Source: Bacillus sp. FJAT-14578
Lineage (GTDB): Bacteria; Bacillota; Bacilli; Bacillales; Bacillaceae_H
Assembly (NCBI RefSeq): GCF_000504165.1
Contig: NZ_KI632508.1
Location: 131,116 to 195,115, forward strand
Length of the DNA: 64,000 nt
Reading direction: 5' to 3'
In this document: positions 15,923-25,221 of the stretch, one piece after another
Position numbering within the stretch: the stretch's first letter is position 1
Layout of the letters: each line of letters begins with the position of its first letter
The notes under the pieces: generated by a model
The model's database searches: none
Seen by the model: only the letters and a program-made list of their open reading frames with translations
Told to the model about the DNA's origin: nothing
Made by a program: the position numbers and the translations under genes

Positions 15923-17464
15923 TTATGTGGATTTTTTATATTGGATTTTGTATACATCATGACGGCGATCTTTCAATTGGCGAACCGTTCCTGATTGACG
16001 CTGCCTCCGTAAAATTTCTAAATCTACATCGCCGATGACGACCATCTCTATGTTGTCATTACACTCTCCCACAATCCCATCACGGGCAAATTCAAAATCT
16101 GAAGGAGCAAAAATGGCTGACTTCGCATACTGGATATCCATGTTTTCTACTTGAGGCAAGTTGCCGACCGTTCCGGCAATCACCGTGTAAATTTGATTTT
16201 CCACAGCCCTCGCCTGCGCACAGTAACGAACTCGCAAATAGCCTTGGCGATCTTCCGTACAAAACGGTGTAAAAATAATATTCGCCCCTCTTTCAGTGGC
16301 AATGCGGGCTAATTCCGGGAACTCAATATCATAACAAATTTGAATAGCGATTTTTCCACAGTCTGTATCAAAAACTTCTACTTTATCACCTCGGCTGATG
16401 CCCCACCACTTCCGCTCATTTGGTGTAATATGCACTTTATATTGCTTCTCAATCGTCCCGTCACGGCGAAATAAATAAGCGATATTATAAATGCCGTCTT
16501 CTTCTTCTACAAAGTGAGATCCGCCAATGATGTTCACATTGTATTTAACGGCAAGACTTGTAAACAATTCAATGTATTGTTCTGTAAATCCCGCTACTTT
16601 TTGGACAGCCTTGCTCGGAATTTTTTCATTTAGAAACGACATAAGCTGCGTTGTGAAAATTTCCGGGAATACACAAAAATCCGAGCCCGCATCATACGCA
16701 ACATCTGTGTAATACTCGACTTGTGTAGCGAACTCTTCAAACGAATTAATTTGCTTCATCATATACTGGACAACGCAAATGCGAACGGGAAAGGCGGTTC
16801 TAAAGTGCCGTTTTGATGTCGGCACATAATCAACATTGTTCCATTCCATTAATGTCGCATATTTATTAGAAGCTACATCATCCGGCAAATACCCTCTATT
16901 AATTCGCATCAAGGTGAAGCCGTTTCGAAGCTGGAATGTTAAGACAGGATCATAAATTTTATGTTTCATCACCTGTTGAACATATTGCCGCGGCGAGAAT
17001 TCTTCAGCATATTTATGATAATTGGGAATCCTTCCTCCGATGATGATACTTTTCAAATTGAGCTCACGCGCCAATTCTTCTCGTGCTTCATACAGACGGC
17101 GCCCGATTTTCATCCCTCTATAAGCGGGATGAACCATGACTTCTATTCCGTATAAATTGTAGCCGTCGGGATTATGGTTTGTGATATATCCTTCATCGGT
17201 AATGTCATCCCACGTATGCTGGTCATCATATTCATCGAAATTGACAATTAAGCTGGAACAAGAACCGATGATTTTCCCTTCATATTCCACACAAATTTGA
17301 CCTTCTGGAAAAATGGCCAAATGGCTCTCAAGCTGATCTTTCTCCCATGGAATCATTCCGGGAAAGCAAATTTTCTGTAATGCAATAATCTCATCTATGT
17401 CTGCATGTTTAATATTACGAAGGATTATTTTTTTCTCGAATTTCGATAAGTCAATCGTAGACAC
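15923..17464 (-). CDS. yhcX: GNAT acetyltransferase-nitrilase fusion YhcX
   Basis: 513 residues, exactly the length of B. subtilis YhcX. Residues 1-210 form a GNAT domain (GIEVMVHPAYRGMKIGRRLY is the acetyl-CoA-binding motif); 225-500 form a carbon-nitrogen hydrolase domain with the catalytic triad Glu268 (FPEIF), Lys343 (QYKVHIT) and Cys377 (QICYDIEFPE). In plant-associated Bacillus yhcX has been linked to indole-3-acetate production; the physiological substrate is otherwise unsettled. GTG 17464 is preferred to the TTG at 17476, which abuts the SD AAGGGG. A single-domain paralogue is at 24110. Confidence 0.9.
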   Translation of the reverse strand: MSTIDLSKFEKKIILRNIKHADIDEIIALQKICFPGMIPWEKDQLESHLAIFPEGQICVEYEGKIIGSCSSLIVNFDEYDDQHTWDDITDEGYITNHNPDGYNLYGIEVMVHPAYRGMKIGRRLYEAREELARELNLKSIIIGGRIPNYHKYAEEFSPRQYVQQVMKHKIYDPVLTFQLRNGFTLMRINRGYLPDDVASNKYATLMEWNNVDYVPTSKRHFRTAFPVRICVVQYMMKQINSFEEFATQVEYYTDVAYDAGSDFCVFPEIFTTQLMSFLNEKIPSKAVQKVAGFTEQYIELFTSLAVKYNVNIIGGSHFVEEEDGIYNIAYLFRRDGTIEKQYKVHITPNERKWWGISRGDKVEVFDTDCGKIAIQICYDIEFPELARIATERGANIIFTPFCTEDRQGYLRVRYCAQARAVENQIYTVIAGTVGNLPQVENMDIQYAKSAIFAPSDFEFARDGIVGECNDNIEMVVIGDVDLEILRRQRQSGTVRQLKDRRHDVYKIQYKKST

Positions 17465-17607
17465 GTCTATTAGCAACCCCTTTTAGTCTATCTTTTTTTC
17501 TTTTTCCCTAAAGTCTTTGCAGTTAAACCCCATTATGACAAGAGGATGCATTTTATTTTTACGGCTGTTTCTCATATTAAGCAGCACTTGACCTTAAAAA
17601 CGAAAAA

Positions 17608-17734
17608 GAGGATGACCTAAAGGACAAAAAACCAGCCCTTTTGGGTCATCCTCCTGAAAAGTCCGGCCTTGGAAATCCAGTAAAATCAGGCGGAGCCAAT
17701 CACTTTTCGTGGTCTGTTAGAGACTTGTGCACAG
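17608..17734. repeat. Two-hairpin dispersed repeat, copy 2 (diverged)
   Basis: GAGGATGACC...GGTCATCCTC hairpin, then GGAAATCCAGTAAAATCA and GTGGTCTGTTAGAGACTT, related to copies at 13231, 19707 and 38309 but with a rearranged right half. Hairpin 1 lies just after the L,D-transpeptidase gene and may act as its terminator. Confidence 0.6.
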
Positions 17735-17742
17735 CTCCTTTT

Positions 17743-18567
17743 TTATCTCTTCGTTCCAAAATATTCATTAGCTTTTTCAATGACAGCTGTTGGCAAGTAA
17801 CTAATATGAATGCGGTCCGGGTTTAAATCCACTACGCCTCCCCCGATGTCTACTGCTCCTATCGTTGTATCCACATTGTATACCTTATACACAGCTCCCG
17901 GCCGCAACGTCGTGCTGGTCGCTTCGTATTTGCCGCTTGTATTTTTCTTCAACAGGGTCATCGGCTTTTTTATCGTCACAAAACCGATTTGCCCTTTGGA
18001 TAATTCTCTTCCTTCAAAACAGATTCCTTTACAGACAGGGGGAGCTGAAACACTTTTCGCTGCATAACCGTGTTTATTGGCAATCGTTTCAAAAGCCTGG
18101 GATTTAAATTGGCCGATGATGACTTTCGTTTGCAGTTCAACTTGACTGAATAGCCATCTTACATCCTCATCATACATTCGCACGCATCCTGAGCTCACAT
18201 ATTTCCCAATGGAACTCGGGTTGCTGTTCCCATGAATGGCGTATGTTGTTCCATATGTACCTCGTGCATTTAAACCGAGCCATCTGTCTCCAAGCGGATT
18301 TCGCGGATCTCCTCCCGGTATACCACCTTTATAATAAGGCCGATCTTTAATTTTATTTACGATATTAAAAGTTCCTTCAGGAGTATAACTAGCATTTCTT
18401 CCTGTTGCTACACTAAAGGTTTTGACTAGTTTGCCATTCTCAAAGAATGCCAGTTTATTTGTTGACTTGTTAATAATAATCAACTGGTTTTTACTTGTTG
18501 CAAATGCCGGGGTTGTACTAAAAATCATAAGGACTGCTAAGATTAGGCCAAACACTAGCTTTCTCAC
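17743..18567 (-). CDS. Secreted L,D-transpeptidase (YkuD domain)
   Basis: 274 residues. Signal peptide 1-24 (cleavage after AFA), YkuD catalytic domain about 27-155 with His112 (AIHGN) and Cys128 in SSGCVRM, and a C-terminal extension of about 115 residues with two cysteines (PPVCKGICFEG). L,D-transpeptidases make 3-3 peptide crosslinks in peptidoglycan, in Bacillus mainly in the spore coat/cortex context. Unlike B. subtilis YkuD there is no N-terminal LysM. GTG start with SD GGGGG about 8 bases upstream. It is inserted between yhcX and yhcU relative to B. subtilis. Confidence 0.88.
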   Translation of the reverse strand: MRKLVFGLILAVLMIFSTTPAFATSKNQLIIINKSTNKLAFFENGKLVKTFSVATGRNASYTPEGTFNIVNKIKDRPYYKGGIPGGDPRNPLGDRWLGLNARGTYGTTYAIHGNSNPSSIGKYVSSGCVRMYDEDVRWLFSQVELQTKVIIGQFKSQAFETIANKHGYAAKSVSAPPVCKGICFEGRELSKGQIGFVTIKKPMTLLKKNTSGKYEATSTTLRPGAVYKVYNVDTTIGAVDIGGGVVDLNPDRIHISYLPTAVIEKANEYFGTKR

Positions 18568-18796
18568 TTTTTATCCCCCTTTTTTTCTCTGTACATAGAG
18601 GAATTATAAAGGAGTAAAATTGGTAATAAAAGGCTTTAGACTAAACAAGTCAAAAAATTACAAATATTATAATTACTTTCGACAGCTGCACTCAAAAAAA
18701 GGCCTTTTCAACCTGTACAGCTGTTGAATATTTTACATTCCAAATATTGTCCTCTATAATTTTCCTAGAGAGTTTACAGATTGTGAGGGAGTTTAG

Positions 18797-19231
18797 GTGG
18801 AGTCTAACAAGCGTACAATTGAGTCATTGCTATTCATTTCTTGGATTATCTCCTTTATCGCTGCAATGGGGAGCTTATTTTTTTCTGAAATTATGCAGTA
18901 CATACCGTGTGAATTATGTTGGTTTCAACGGATTTTCATGTATCCGCTTGTTATCATTCTTGGAATTTCTTATGCAAAAAAAGATTATAAGGTATATAAA
19001 TACGCTTTACCCCTATCAGGCATTGGAAGCATGATTTCCTTATACCACTATTCCATTCAAAAAATCTCATTCCTCGGAGAACGTTCCATCTCGTGTGGAG
19101 TCGTTCCTTGTACAGGGGAATATATCAATTGGTTAGGATTCATAACGATTCCTTTCTTAGCGTTTACAGCATTCATCCTCATTCTTATTTGTCATTTCAT
19201 GATCTTTAAAAACCTTCGCAAAGGAGCGTAA
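18797..19231 (+). CDS. bdbC: Thiol-disulfide oxidoreductase BdbC (DsbB-like)
   Basis: 144 residues, four membrane helices. Two exposed cysteine pairs: Cys38/Cys41 (CELC) in the first outer loop and Cys100/Cys105 (CGVVPC) in the second, the DsbB arrangement. It reoxidises an extracytoplasmic thiol oxidase using quinone. GTG start with SD GAGGGAG. The next gene starts 5 bases after its stop and encodes a membrane-anchored CPHC protein, the likely partner. B. subtilis BdbC supports competence-pilin and other exported disulfides. Confidence 0.92.
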   Translation: MESNKRTIESLLFISWIISFIAAMGSLFFSEIMQYIPCELCWFQRIFMYPLVIILGISYAKKDYKVYKYALPLSGIGSMISLYHYSIQKISFLGERSISCGVVPCTGEYINWLGFITIPFLAFTAFILILICHFMIFKNLRKGA

Positions 19232-19236
19232 AAATA

Positions 19237-19701
19237 ATGAAGAAACTTATCATCTTCGCTGCCATTATCGTCGTGTTATTTGGAGCACTGGCTTTTGTAA
19301 CAACCTATCAAAATAAAGAAGAAGCAGAGGGAAATCCCTATAATAAAGAAAAGCTTCATCCTGAAACCATTAAACAGCTGGATGACCCTAATTATGAAAA
19401 TCAAATTTTGCCTGATGAACTTAACCAAATAATTGAAGAGAGACAGGACGCGACTATTTACTTTTACAGCCCTACTTGTCCCCATTGCCGTGTAACATCC
19501 CCTGTCGTTGTGCCGTTATCAAAAGACATGAACATCGACTTAAAAATGTTTAATTTATTAGAGTTTGAAGATGGATGGACACAGTATAGTATTGAATCCA
19601 CTCCGACCATTGTCCGTTATAAAGACGGAAAAGAGGTCGATCGAATTGTAGGTTCACAAGAAGAAGACGTATTTAAAAACTGGTTTACTCAAACAAAATA
19701 A
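19237..19701 (+). CDS. Membrane-anchored thioredoxin-like protein (BdbC partner)
   Basis: 154 residues: N-terminal membrane anchor 4-22, linker, then a thioredoxin fold with Cys81-Pro-His-Cys84 and cis-proline segment STPTIV. CPHC is the DsbA-type active site, favouring an oxidase role outside the membrane. It is shorter than B. subtilis BdbD and closer in size to BdbA. Operon with bdbC (5-base gap). The start has no strong SD; coupling to bdbC is likely. Transcription probably ends in the hairpin of the repeat at 19707. Confidence 0.8.
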   Translation: MKKLIIFAAIIVVLFGALAFVTTYQNKEEAEGNPYNKEKLHPETIKQLDDPNYENQILPDELNQIIEERQDATIYFYSPTCPHCRVTSPVVVPLSKDMNIDLKMFNLLEFEDGWTQYSIESTPTIVRYKDGKEVDRIVGSQEEDVFKNWFTQTK

Positions 19702-19706
19702 GAAAA

Positions 19707-19856
19707 GAGGATGGCTCAAAAGGTATAGAAAAGCATACCTTTTGAGCCATCCTCCTAAAAGGACCCGTCATGAAAATCCAGTAAAACCAAGGATTTCGTG
19801 ACAGGCCCTTTCAGTAAAAAATTAATGCTTATGGTCTGTTTAAAACTTATGGGGCA
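19707..19856. repeat. Two-hairpin dispersed repeat, copy 3
   Basis: Hairpin 1 GAGGATGGCTCAAAAGGTAT to its complement, hairpin 2 GGACCCGTCATGAAAATCCAG to GTGACAGGCCC, tail GCTTATGGTCTGTTTAAAAC TTATGGGG. Nearly the same sequence recurs inverted at 38309-38461. Hairpin 1 is placed as terminator of the bdbC operon. Confidence 0.75.
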
Positions 19857-19957
19857 CTCCCTCAATTAACTCGAGCGGAGAGAATCATGAAACAAAATCC
19901 GACCCTCTCACCGAGTGAAGATTTTCTTTAGGAAAAAAGTTGAATTCGCTTCCTTTT

Positions 19958-20365
19958 TCAATTGACAGCAAAAGAATAGCTCGAAAGATGATCATAATAC
20001 ATATTGATCTGACATTTTTCTTTTGAAAATTGATCAATCGTTAACGGAAAAGAAAATCCGTATTTGTCCAACGTTTCGACATTACGATTGAACAACATAC
20101 GATGATGCTGCTGAATGTCTCGGTAACGAACATTCTCAATGACCGTCACGAGAGCTTGCAGACTGCTGATGATTTGCAAAGCCTCTTTCAGTAGTCCATT
20201 ATAACTTGCATTCAACGCATAATCAGGATTTAACAATTGAAGCTTTTCTATTTTTTTTAACTCTTGTGAGGAGAAGTACCGAGGAATAATCTCATATAAA
20301 ATTTGAGTTTTCAGGTCTTCTATGTATGCCTCTATTTCAGGAGTAGCTGCACGTTCAATCCTCAA
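19958..20365 (-). CDS. yhcU: YhcU-family protein (DUF5365-like)
   Basis: 135 residues, cytoplasmic, helical. Segments IIPRYFSSQELKKIEKLQLL, YNGLLKEALQIISSLQALV and GFSFPLTIDQFS match my recollection of B. subtilis YhcU, of unknown function. It lies divergently beside yhcT as in B. subtilis, which supports the name. The C-terminal tail is variable. Confidence 0.72.
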   Translation of the reverse strand: MRIERAATPEIEAYIEDLKTQILYEIIPRYFSSQELKKIEKLQLLNPDYALNASYNGLLKEALQIISSLQALVTVIENVRYRDIQQHHRMLFNRNVETLDKYGFSFPLTIDQFSKEKCQINMYYDHLSSYSFAVN

Positions 20366-20544
20366 TGTGGACCCACCTTTTTTATTTGTTCACCAAAATT
20401 TCGCGTATGTATAGCATAACATACACTGTAAATTAAATGGTAAGGTATTTGTTCCTTACTCTTCCAATATAAGGAATAACAATATGCTGTCTCTTCAATC
20501 ACAGGAATATACTTTTAAACAATGCAAACGGATAGGTGATAATG

Positions 20545-21471
20545 ATGTTAATGTCCAGAAAAGGCGATTGGTTTGAAACGATCATAACAAGCGGCCAAGC
20601 CGGAAAAACCATTGAAACGATTTTGAAAGACGAATGGAAGACGCCTAAGAAGCTTCTTCATCAATTTCGAATGAACAAACAAGTGAAACTTAATAATGAA
20701 GTAGTTGGCTGGAACCAGCTTCTCCATGCGAATGACCGGTTGCAAGTACAATTTTACTTCCCGGAAGAACAAACATTTCCGCCGTTTTATACGGAACTCG
20801 ATTTATTATATGAAGATGAGCATTTCCTCATTACTAATAAACCGGCCGGAATCGATACACATCCAAACGAGCCAGCTGATAACGAAACACTTGCCAACAT
20901 GGTGGCATTTCACTTTTTAACAGAAGGATTGCAGACGACACCGAGGCATATCCATCGTTTAGACCGTGACACATCAGGAGCTATTCTGTTTGCTAAGCAC
21001 CCTCTTGTTGCTTCCCTGCTAGATAAAATGCTGGAAAGAAGAGAAATTAAACGAACCTATATCGCGATTGTAGATGGAATCGTCAAACAAAACAAAGGTA
21101 CAATCAATCAACCGATTGGACGTGACCGTCATCATGCCACAAGAAGACGTGTCTCTCCTTCCGGCCAACATGCCGTCACGCATTATCGTGTGTTGCAGCG
21201 AAACCAAAAATTTCAGCAAACATTAGTGGAATTATCCCTGCAGACAGGCCGCACACACCAAATTCGTGTACATATGAGCCATGCGGGTCATCCTCTTATC
21301 GGCGATACCCTTTATGGGGGGCCGGCTTCTATTGGGCAGCAAGCCCTCCATGCAGTACGTTTACAGTTGAATCATCCGTTTACGGAAGAGGACATTGAGG
21401 TATGGGCCCCACCCCCTCCTGGCATCTTTAAACATTACGAGTCGGTTATTTTAAAGCACTATAATATCTAA
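20545..21471 (+). CDS. yhcT: RluA-family RNA pseudouridine synthase YhcT
   Basis: About 308 residues. Catalytic motif HRLDRDTSGAILFAK gives the nucleophile Asp140 (from ATG 20545); QTGRTHQIRVHMSHAGHPLIGD is the second RluA signature. No S4 domain is obvious, but the N-terminal 80 residues have an S4-like appearance. It modifies rRNA or tRNA uridines; the target is unknown. Several in-frame starts exist (GTG 20536, ATG 20542, 20545, 20551); spacing from AGGTGAT favours 20545. Confidence 0.9.
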   Translation: MLMSRKGDWFETIITSGQAGKTIETILKDEWKTPKKLLHQFRMNKQVKLNNEVVGWNQLLHANDRLQVQFYFPEEQTFPPFYTELDLLYEDEHFLITNKPAGIDTHPNEPADNETLANMVAFHFLTEGLQTTPRHIHRLDRDTSGAILFAKHPLVASLLDKMLERREIKRTYIAIVDGIVKQNKGTINQPIGRDRHHATRRRVSPSGQHAVTHYRVLQRNQKFQQTLVELSLQTGRTHQIRVHMSHAGHPLIGDTLYGGPASIGQQALHAVRLQLNHPFTEEDIEVWAPPPPGIFKHYESVILKHYNI

Positions 21472-21502
21472 AAATGAAAGCAGAGACACCAAAAAGCCAT
21501 CT

Positions 21503-21547
21503 AATGAAAAAAGAAGGATCCCTTGAAGGGATCCTTCTTTTTTCATT
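21503..21547. terminator. Bidirectional terminator between yhcT and yvgN
   Basis: GAAAAAAGAAGGATCCCT and AGGGATCCTTCTTTTTTC form a long perfect stem with a TGA loop, T-rich in both directions; it overlaps the yvgN stop codon. Confidence 0.88.
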
Positions 21548-22376
21548 AGAAATCAAAGTTATCAGGGTCTGGACCGATACGGCGGTCTTCATTTAAAGCA
21601 TCGATCTTATCCATATCTTCTGCAGTTAATTCAAAATCAAAGATATCGGCATTTTCAATAATGCGATGCTCTTTTATCGACTTTGGAATGGTTACTACTT
21701 CATTTTGCAGATCCCATCGTAAAATCACTTGTGCCACAGACTTATTATGTTTCTCTGCAATCTCTTTTAACGTTTCATCATTTAATAATTCACCTTGCAT
21801 CAACGGTGACCAGGCTTCTAACTGAATACCGTTCTTTTGACAAAACTCACGCAGTTCTTTTTGAGCCAAGCGGGGATGATATTCCACCTGGTTCACCATC
21901 GGTTTAATCTCTGCATCTTTCATCAAATCTTCTAAATGATGGATTTGGAAGTTGCTTACACCAATAGCGCGCACGCGGCCATCTTTGTATAATTTTTCAA
22001 GTACCTTCCATGTTTCTTTATATTTACTCTCTACAGGCCAGTGGATTAAATATAGATCTAAATAGTCCAGCCCAAGCTTATTCATGCTTCTTTCAAACGC
22101 TTCTAATGCAGCATCTGCTCTTTGAGCGGCATTCCATACTTTCGTTGTAATAAAAAGCTCTTCACGGGGAACACCGGATTCTTTAATCGCCTGCCCAACG
22201 CCTTCTTCATTTCGATAAATCGCAGCGGTATCAATACTGCGATAACCATTTTTAATAGCGGATTTTACAGAATCAACCACTTCCTGTCCTTCTTCTACTT
22301 TATAAACACCTAAGCCAAACCACGGCATTTTTACGCCATTATGTAACGTAGTGCAATCTTGCAAATTTGCAGGCAT
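21546..22376 (-). CDS. yvgN: Glyoxal/methylglyoxal reductase (aldo-keto reductase YvgN)
   Basis: 276 residues, the same length as B. subtilis YvgN and very similar throughout. NADPH-dependent reduction of glyoxal, methylglyoxal and other small aldehydes. AKR catalytic tetrad: Asp49, Tyr54, Lys79, His112 (LYLIHWP). NADP site IPKSIKEHRIIEN. ATG 22376 follows GAGGGAGGAAG; the frame to 22406 lies upstream of that SD. A cre-like site lies 64 bases upstream. Confidence 0.93.
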   Translation of the reverse strand: MPANLQDCTTLHNGVKMPWFGLGVYKVEEGQEVVDSVKSAIKNGYRSIDTAAIYRNEEGVGQAIKESGVPREELFITTKVWNAAQRADAALEAFERSMNKLGLDYLDLYLIHWPVESKYKETWKVLEKLYKDGRVRAIGVSNFQIHHLEDLMKDAEIKPMVNQVEYHPRLAQKELREFCQKNGIQLEAWSPLMQGELLNDETLKEIAEKHNKSVAQVILRWDLQNEVVTIPKSIKEHRIIENADIFDFELTAEDMDKIDALNEDRRIGPDPDNFDF

Positions 22377-22439
22377 CCTTACTTCCTCCCTCTCATAATA
22401 AATCATTCCATTTCATTTTCTCATAAATTTCCTTATAAG

Positions 22440-22453
22440 TGAAATCGTTTGCA
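22440..22453 (+). promoter_or_regulatory. Candidate cre site upstream of yvgN
   Basis: TGAAATCGTTTGCA differs by one base from the consensus TGWAARCGYTWNCW. Suggestive only. Confidence 0.35.
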
Positions 22454-22628
22454 TCTATACTCAAAAATCCCTTATTTGTCGGAAAATACATTTTTCTTAC
22501 CATATATAAAAAGTCGCCGCGTAACACTTATGACTTCTATCCTGTGACGAATAGAAAAATAGGTGTTCTTGAGAGATATGATTGAATACAAATGATCCTA
22601 AAAAGCACGGGGGTTCTCTAAACGAGCC

Positions 22629-22657
22629 TTCTAAAAAAGCAGCTCATTGGCTGCTTT
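22629..22657 (-). terminator. Terminator overlapping the end of mneS
   Basis: AAAAAAGCAGC and GCTGCTTTTTT pair across CAATGA; the last codons and stop of mneS are inside the stem-loop. Confidence 0.8.
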
Positions 22658-23525
22658 TTTCTTTTACATCCGGTTCAATGTGAACAAAGGTTGATTGAAC
22701 CTTATGCACCTCTTCCATCATCTCTTCAATCTGATCGGCAATGAAATGGCTTTTTACCACACTTAAGGAAGGATCTACCTTCACCGTAACATCCAATAAA
22801 ATGTGATTGCCTTGTATCCGTGCTTTTAAGTCCCTCACACTTTTGACACCGGGCACCGATTCGATGACTTGTTTATATTCCAATAATTTTTCCTCATCAA
22901 AACCGTCCGTCAATAAGTGGGAAGTTTCTCTAAAAATATCGATTGCCGTTTTCATAATGATAAGACCGACGAAAAAAGCAGCAAGGGGATCAAGCCATGG
23001 CAGGCCAAACTGAGCCCCGACAATCCCGACTATTGCCCCTATACTCACTAAAGCATCAGATAAGTTATCTTTGGCCACCGCTTTTAAAGCTTGGCTGTTC
23101 AGCTGCTTGGCCAACCGCTGATTATACGAATAAACGATCAGCATAACAATGGCTGCCGCTAAAGCAGCCCAGGCCGCCAGTAAGTCCGGGGTTTGCTCTT
23201 TTGCAGCAAAAATCGAGTGCACAGCTTCATATAAAACTTGCATTCCAATCAGCAGCATAATAAAAGAGGCCACTAAAGAAGCTACGTTTTCCGCACGTGA
23301 ATGTCCATAAGGATGATTTTCATCTCGAGGCTTCTTGGAGATCTTTAATCCGATTAAAACGGTAATGGAGGCGATGATGTCGGTAAGGTTATTCAGGCCG
23401 TCTGCCCGCAAAGCTTCTGAGTTCGCAAAAGCCCCTACCACTAATTTAAACAAAGACAAAACTATGTAAGCAGCAATGCTGATCCAAGCCCCTCTTTCGG
23501 CAAGTTCATACCCTTTCTCACTCAT
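22644..23525 (-). CDS. mneS: Cation diffusion facilitator, Mn(II) efflux (MneS-like)
   Basis: 293 residues, six membrane helices and a C-terminal cytoplasmic domain (215-290). The paired metal-site motifs ADGLNNLTD (TM2) and KDNLSD (TM5) carry the DxxxD-type ligands; HPYGHSRAEN is also conserved. Sequence follows B. subtilis YeaB (MneS), which exports Mn(II) under MntR control, more closely than other CDF members. I see no clear MntR box upstream. Monocistronic. Confidence 0.82.
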   Translation of the reverse strand: MSEKGYELAERGAWISIAAYIVLSLFKLVVGAFANSEALRADGLNNLTDIIASITVLIGLKISKKPRDENHPYGHSRAENVASLVASFIMLLIGMQVLYEAVHSIFAAKEQTPDLLAAWAALAAAIVMLIVYSYNQRLAKQLNSQALKAVAKDNLSDALVSIGAIVGIVGAQFGLPWLDPLAAFFVGLIIMKTAIDIFRETSHLLTDGFDEEKLLEYKQVIESVPGVKSVRDLKARIQGNHILLDVTVKVDPSLSVVKSHFIADQIEEMMEEVHKVQSTFVHIEPDVKEKSSQ

Positions 23526-23737
23526 ATCTTTCCGCTCACCTTTCTTTTCGTCTCTATAGGCAAAACTAGTGTATCAAACCAGCTTCGGGTGGGTCTACAG
23601 CAACATAGTTGAACGCTCGAACGTATATGGCAAGTATAAAAATATTTAACCCTGCGCAAAATCAGTTTCCCTTGTCAAACTCATTGAAAATTCCCATAAA
23701 AAAAGACGGGATGCTGCTTCCAGCGCTTATGCATAAG

Positions 23738-23775
23738 TAATGGGGACATGGATAAAAACATCCATGTCCCCATTA
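23738..23775. repeat. 16-bp perfect hairpin
   Basis: TAATGGGGACATGGAT and ATCCATGTCCCCATTA around loop AAAAAC. Same design as 11244-11291 (GGAT-AAAARC-ATCC core). It abuts the repeat at 23781. Confidence 0.6.
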
Positions 23776-23780
23776 TTTAT

Positions 23781-24050
23781 CCCTCATTAACGGGCAGTAA
23801 GACCCCTACTTCCGACGCACAGGATGTGCTAGCGAAGACGTTGCGACAGGACGTCGCGTTTTTAGTCTTCGTTCTTTATTAGTAATCGCGGAAGTTTAAG
23901 TAGGGGATAACTGCCCGTAAAAGCCCGATAAAGGAACACAGACTAACACCGCCGCGTCCTGCGGCAACGTCTGTGTGACCCGCATCGTGCGGGCCTAACT
24001 AACCATCGGTGGGGATGAAGAAAATACCACCAATGGAAGTTTCCTTTATT
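23781..24050. repeat. CATTAACGG structured repeat, long copy
   Basis: Begins CCCTCATTAACGGGCAGT and ends CCAATGGAAGTTTCCTTTAT. ACGGGCAGT...CCCCTACTT pairs with AAGTAGGGG...ACTGCCCGT, and CCATCGGTGG pairs with CCACCAATGG, so the element folds into at least two long hairpins. It contains an extra GC-rich middle (GCGAAGACGTTGCGACAGG) not in the shorter copies. No gene is seen between 23526 and 24109. Confidence 0.72.
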
Positions 24051-24109
24051 GATATTTATGATGATTCCCCCTATAATGAATGTATTTTGTATAATAGGGG
24101 GGAATTCAT

Positions 24110-24964
24110 TTGAAGATACGCGTCTCAGCTGTCCAATATCCATTAAAAACCATTCAAAATATAGATGAATTTAAACACTATATTGAACACTACATCAAAA
24201 CAGCCAAAGAATTTAATTCGGAATATATCTTATTCCCCGAATTTTTAACAACACAACTGCTTTCCATTGGCGATGAAGAAGGAAAAGCATTCCCGATTTC
24301 TTATTTGCCAAGATTCACGAACGACTATCAGCAATTCTTTTCAAAAATGGCCGGGCAATACCAAGCTTACATTATCGGCGGTACGCACATTACGGAACGG
24401 GATGGGCATTTATACAATACCGCTCACCTTTTTCATCCAGATGGAAAAATTGATACACAAGACAAATTGCATATCACCCCTACAGAATTCTATGATTGGA
24501 ACATTAAAGCGGGTGATAAATTCCAAATTTTCGAGGCAGGCAAACTGAAAGTGGCCATTTTGACGTGCTACGATATCGAATTCCCTGAACTAGCGAGAAT
24601 GGCAAGAGCTAAAGGAGCCGATATCATCTTTTGCCCTTCTTGCACCGACGACCGCCATGGCTTCCACCGTGTTCGCTACACAAGCCATGCAAGAGCCATC
24701 GAAAACCAAACCTATGTCGTCTTGACCGGAACGATCGGTTCATTGCCAACTGTCGATTTTATGAGAGCCAACTTTGGGCAAGCCGCCATCATTACACCAA
24801 ACGACCTTGGATTTCCTATGGGTGGAATCTTAGATGAAGGAATGATTAATCAAGACATGATTATCACTGCCGACCTAGACTTTGAACTTTTACAAAAATC
24901 AAGGCAGAGCGGTTCTGTCTCCACGTGGCAAGACAGACGTCTTGACTTCTATGAACGAGTGTAA
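24110..24964 (+). CDS. Carbon-nitrogen hydrolase (nitrilase superfamily)
   Basis: 284 residues, a single nitrilase-fold domain with the triad Glu44 (FPEFLTTQL), Lys119 (DKLHITP) and Cys153 (LTCYDIEFPE). It resembles the C-terminal half of YhcX (15923-17464) along its length, including the ending QSGSVSTWQDRR versus QSGTVRQLKDRR, but has no GNAT domain. It is therefore a paralogue, probably hydrolysing an amide or nitrile in the cytoplasm; substrate unknown. TTG start with SD AGGGGGG. Monocistronic with a strong terminator. Confidence 0.88.
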   Translation: MKIRVSAVQYPLKTIQNIDEFKHYIEHYIKTAKEFNSEYILFPEFLTTQLLSIGDEEGKAFPISYLPRFTNDYQQFFSKMAGQYQAYIIGGTHITERDGHLYNTAHLFHPDGKIDTQDKLHITPTEFYDWNIKAGDKFQIFEAGKLKVAILTCYDIEFPELARMARAKGADIIFCPSCTDDRHGFHRVRYTSHARAIENQTYVVLTGTIGSLPTVDFMRANFGQAAIITPNDLGFPMGGILDEGMINQDMIITADLDFELLQKSRQSGSVSTWQDRRLDFYERV

Positions 24965-24990
24965 TAAACAAAAATACCATTTAAAAAAGT

Positions 24991-25036
24991 GGGCATCTTA
25001 ATGGGAGACGATTTCTCTTGTTAAGATGCCTTTTTT
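24991..25036 (+). terminator. Terminator of the nitrilase gene
   Basis: GGCATCTTAA and TTAAGATGCC, then TTTTTT. Confidence 0.85.
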
Positions 25037-25221
25037 ACATGACAACAGAATGTATCTCTTTTAATCATGTCCCCCTTCACTCTTCATTTCAAAAGCCATA
25101 CACCTTGACCATGACACCTACGAGCGTTTACGTTTGAAACGAACCCGGACATGCAAAAGAAGCTTGTCTGTTTTACGCGTTCAAAAAACGGACAAATCTT
25201 TTTTATATGTAAGCGATATCA

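Noticed and set aside
23943..24143. 66-codon minus-strand frame
   Set aside because: Falls inside the GC-rich part of a structured repeat and crosses into the nitrilase start.
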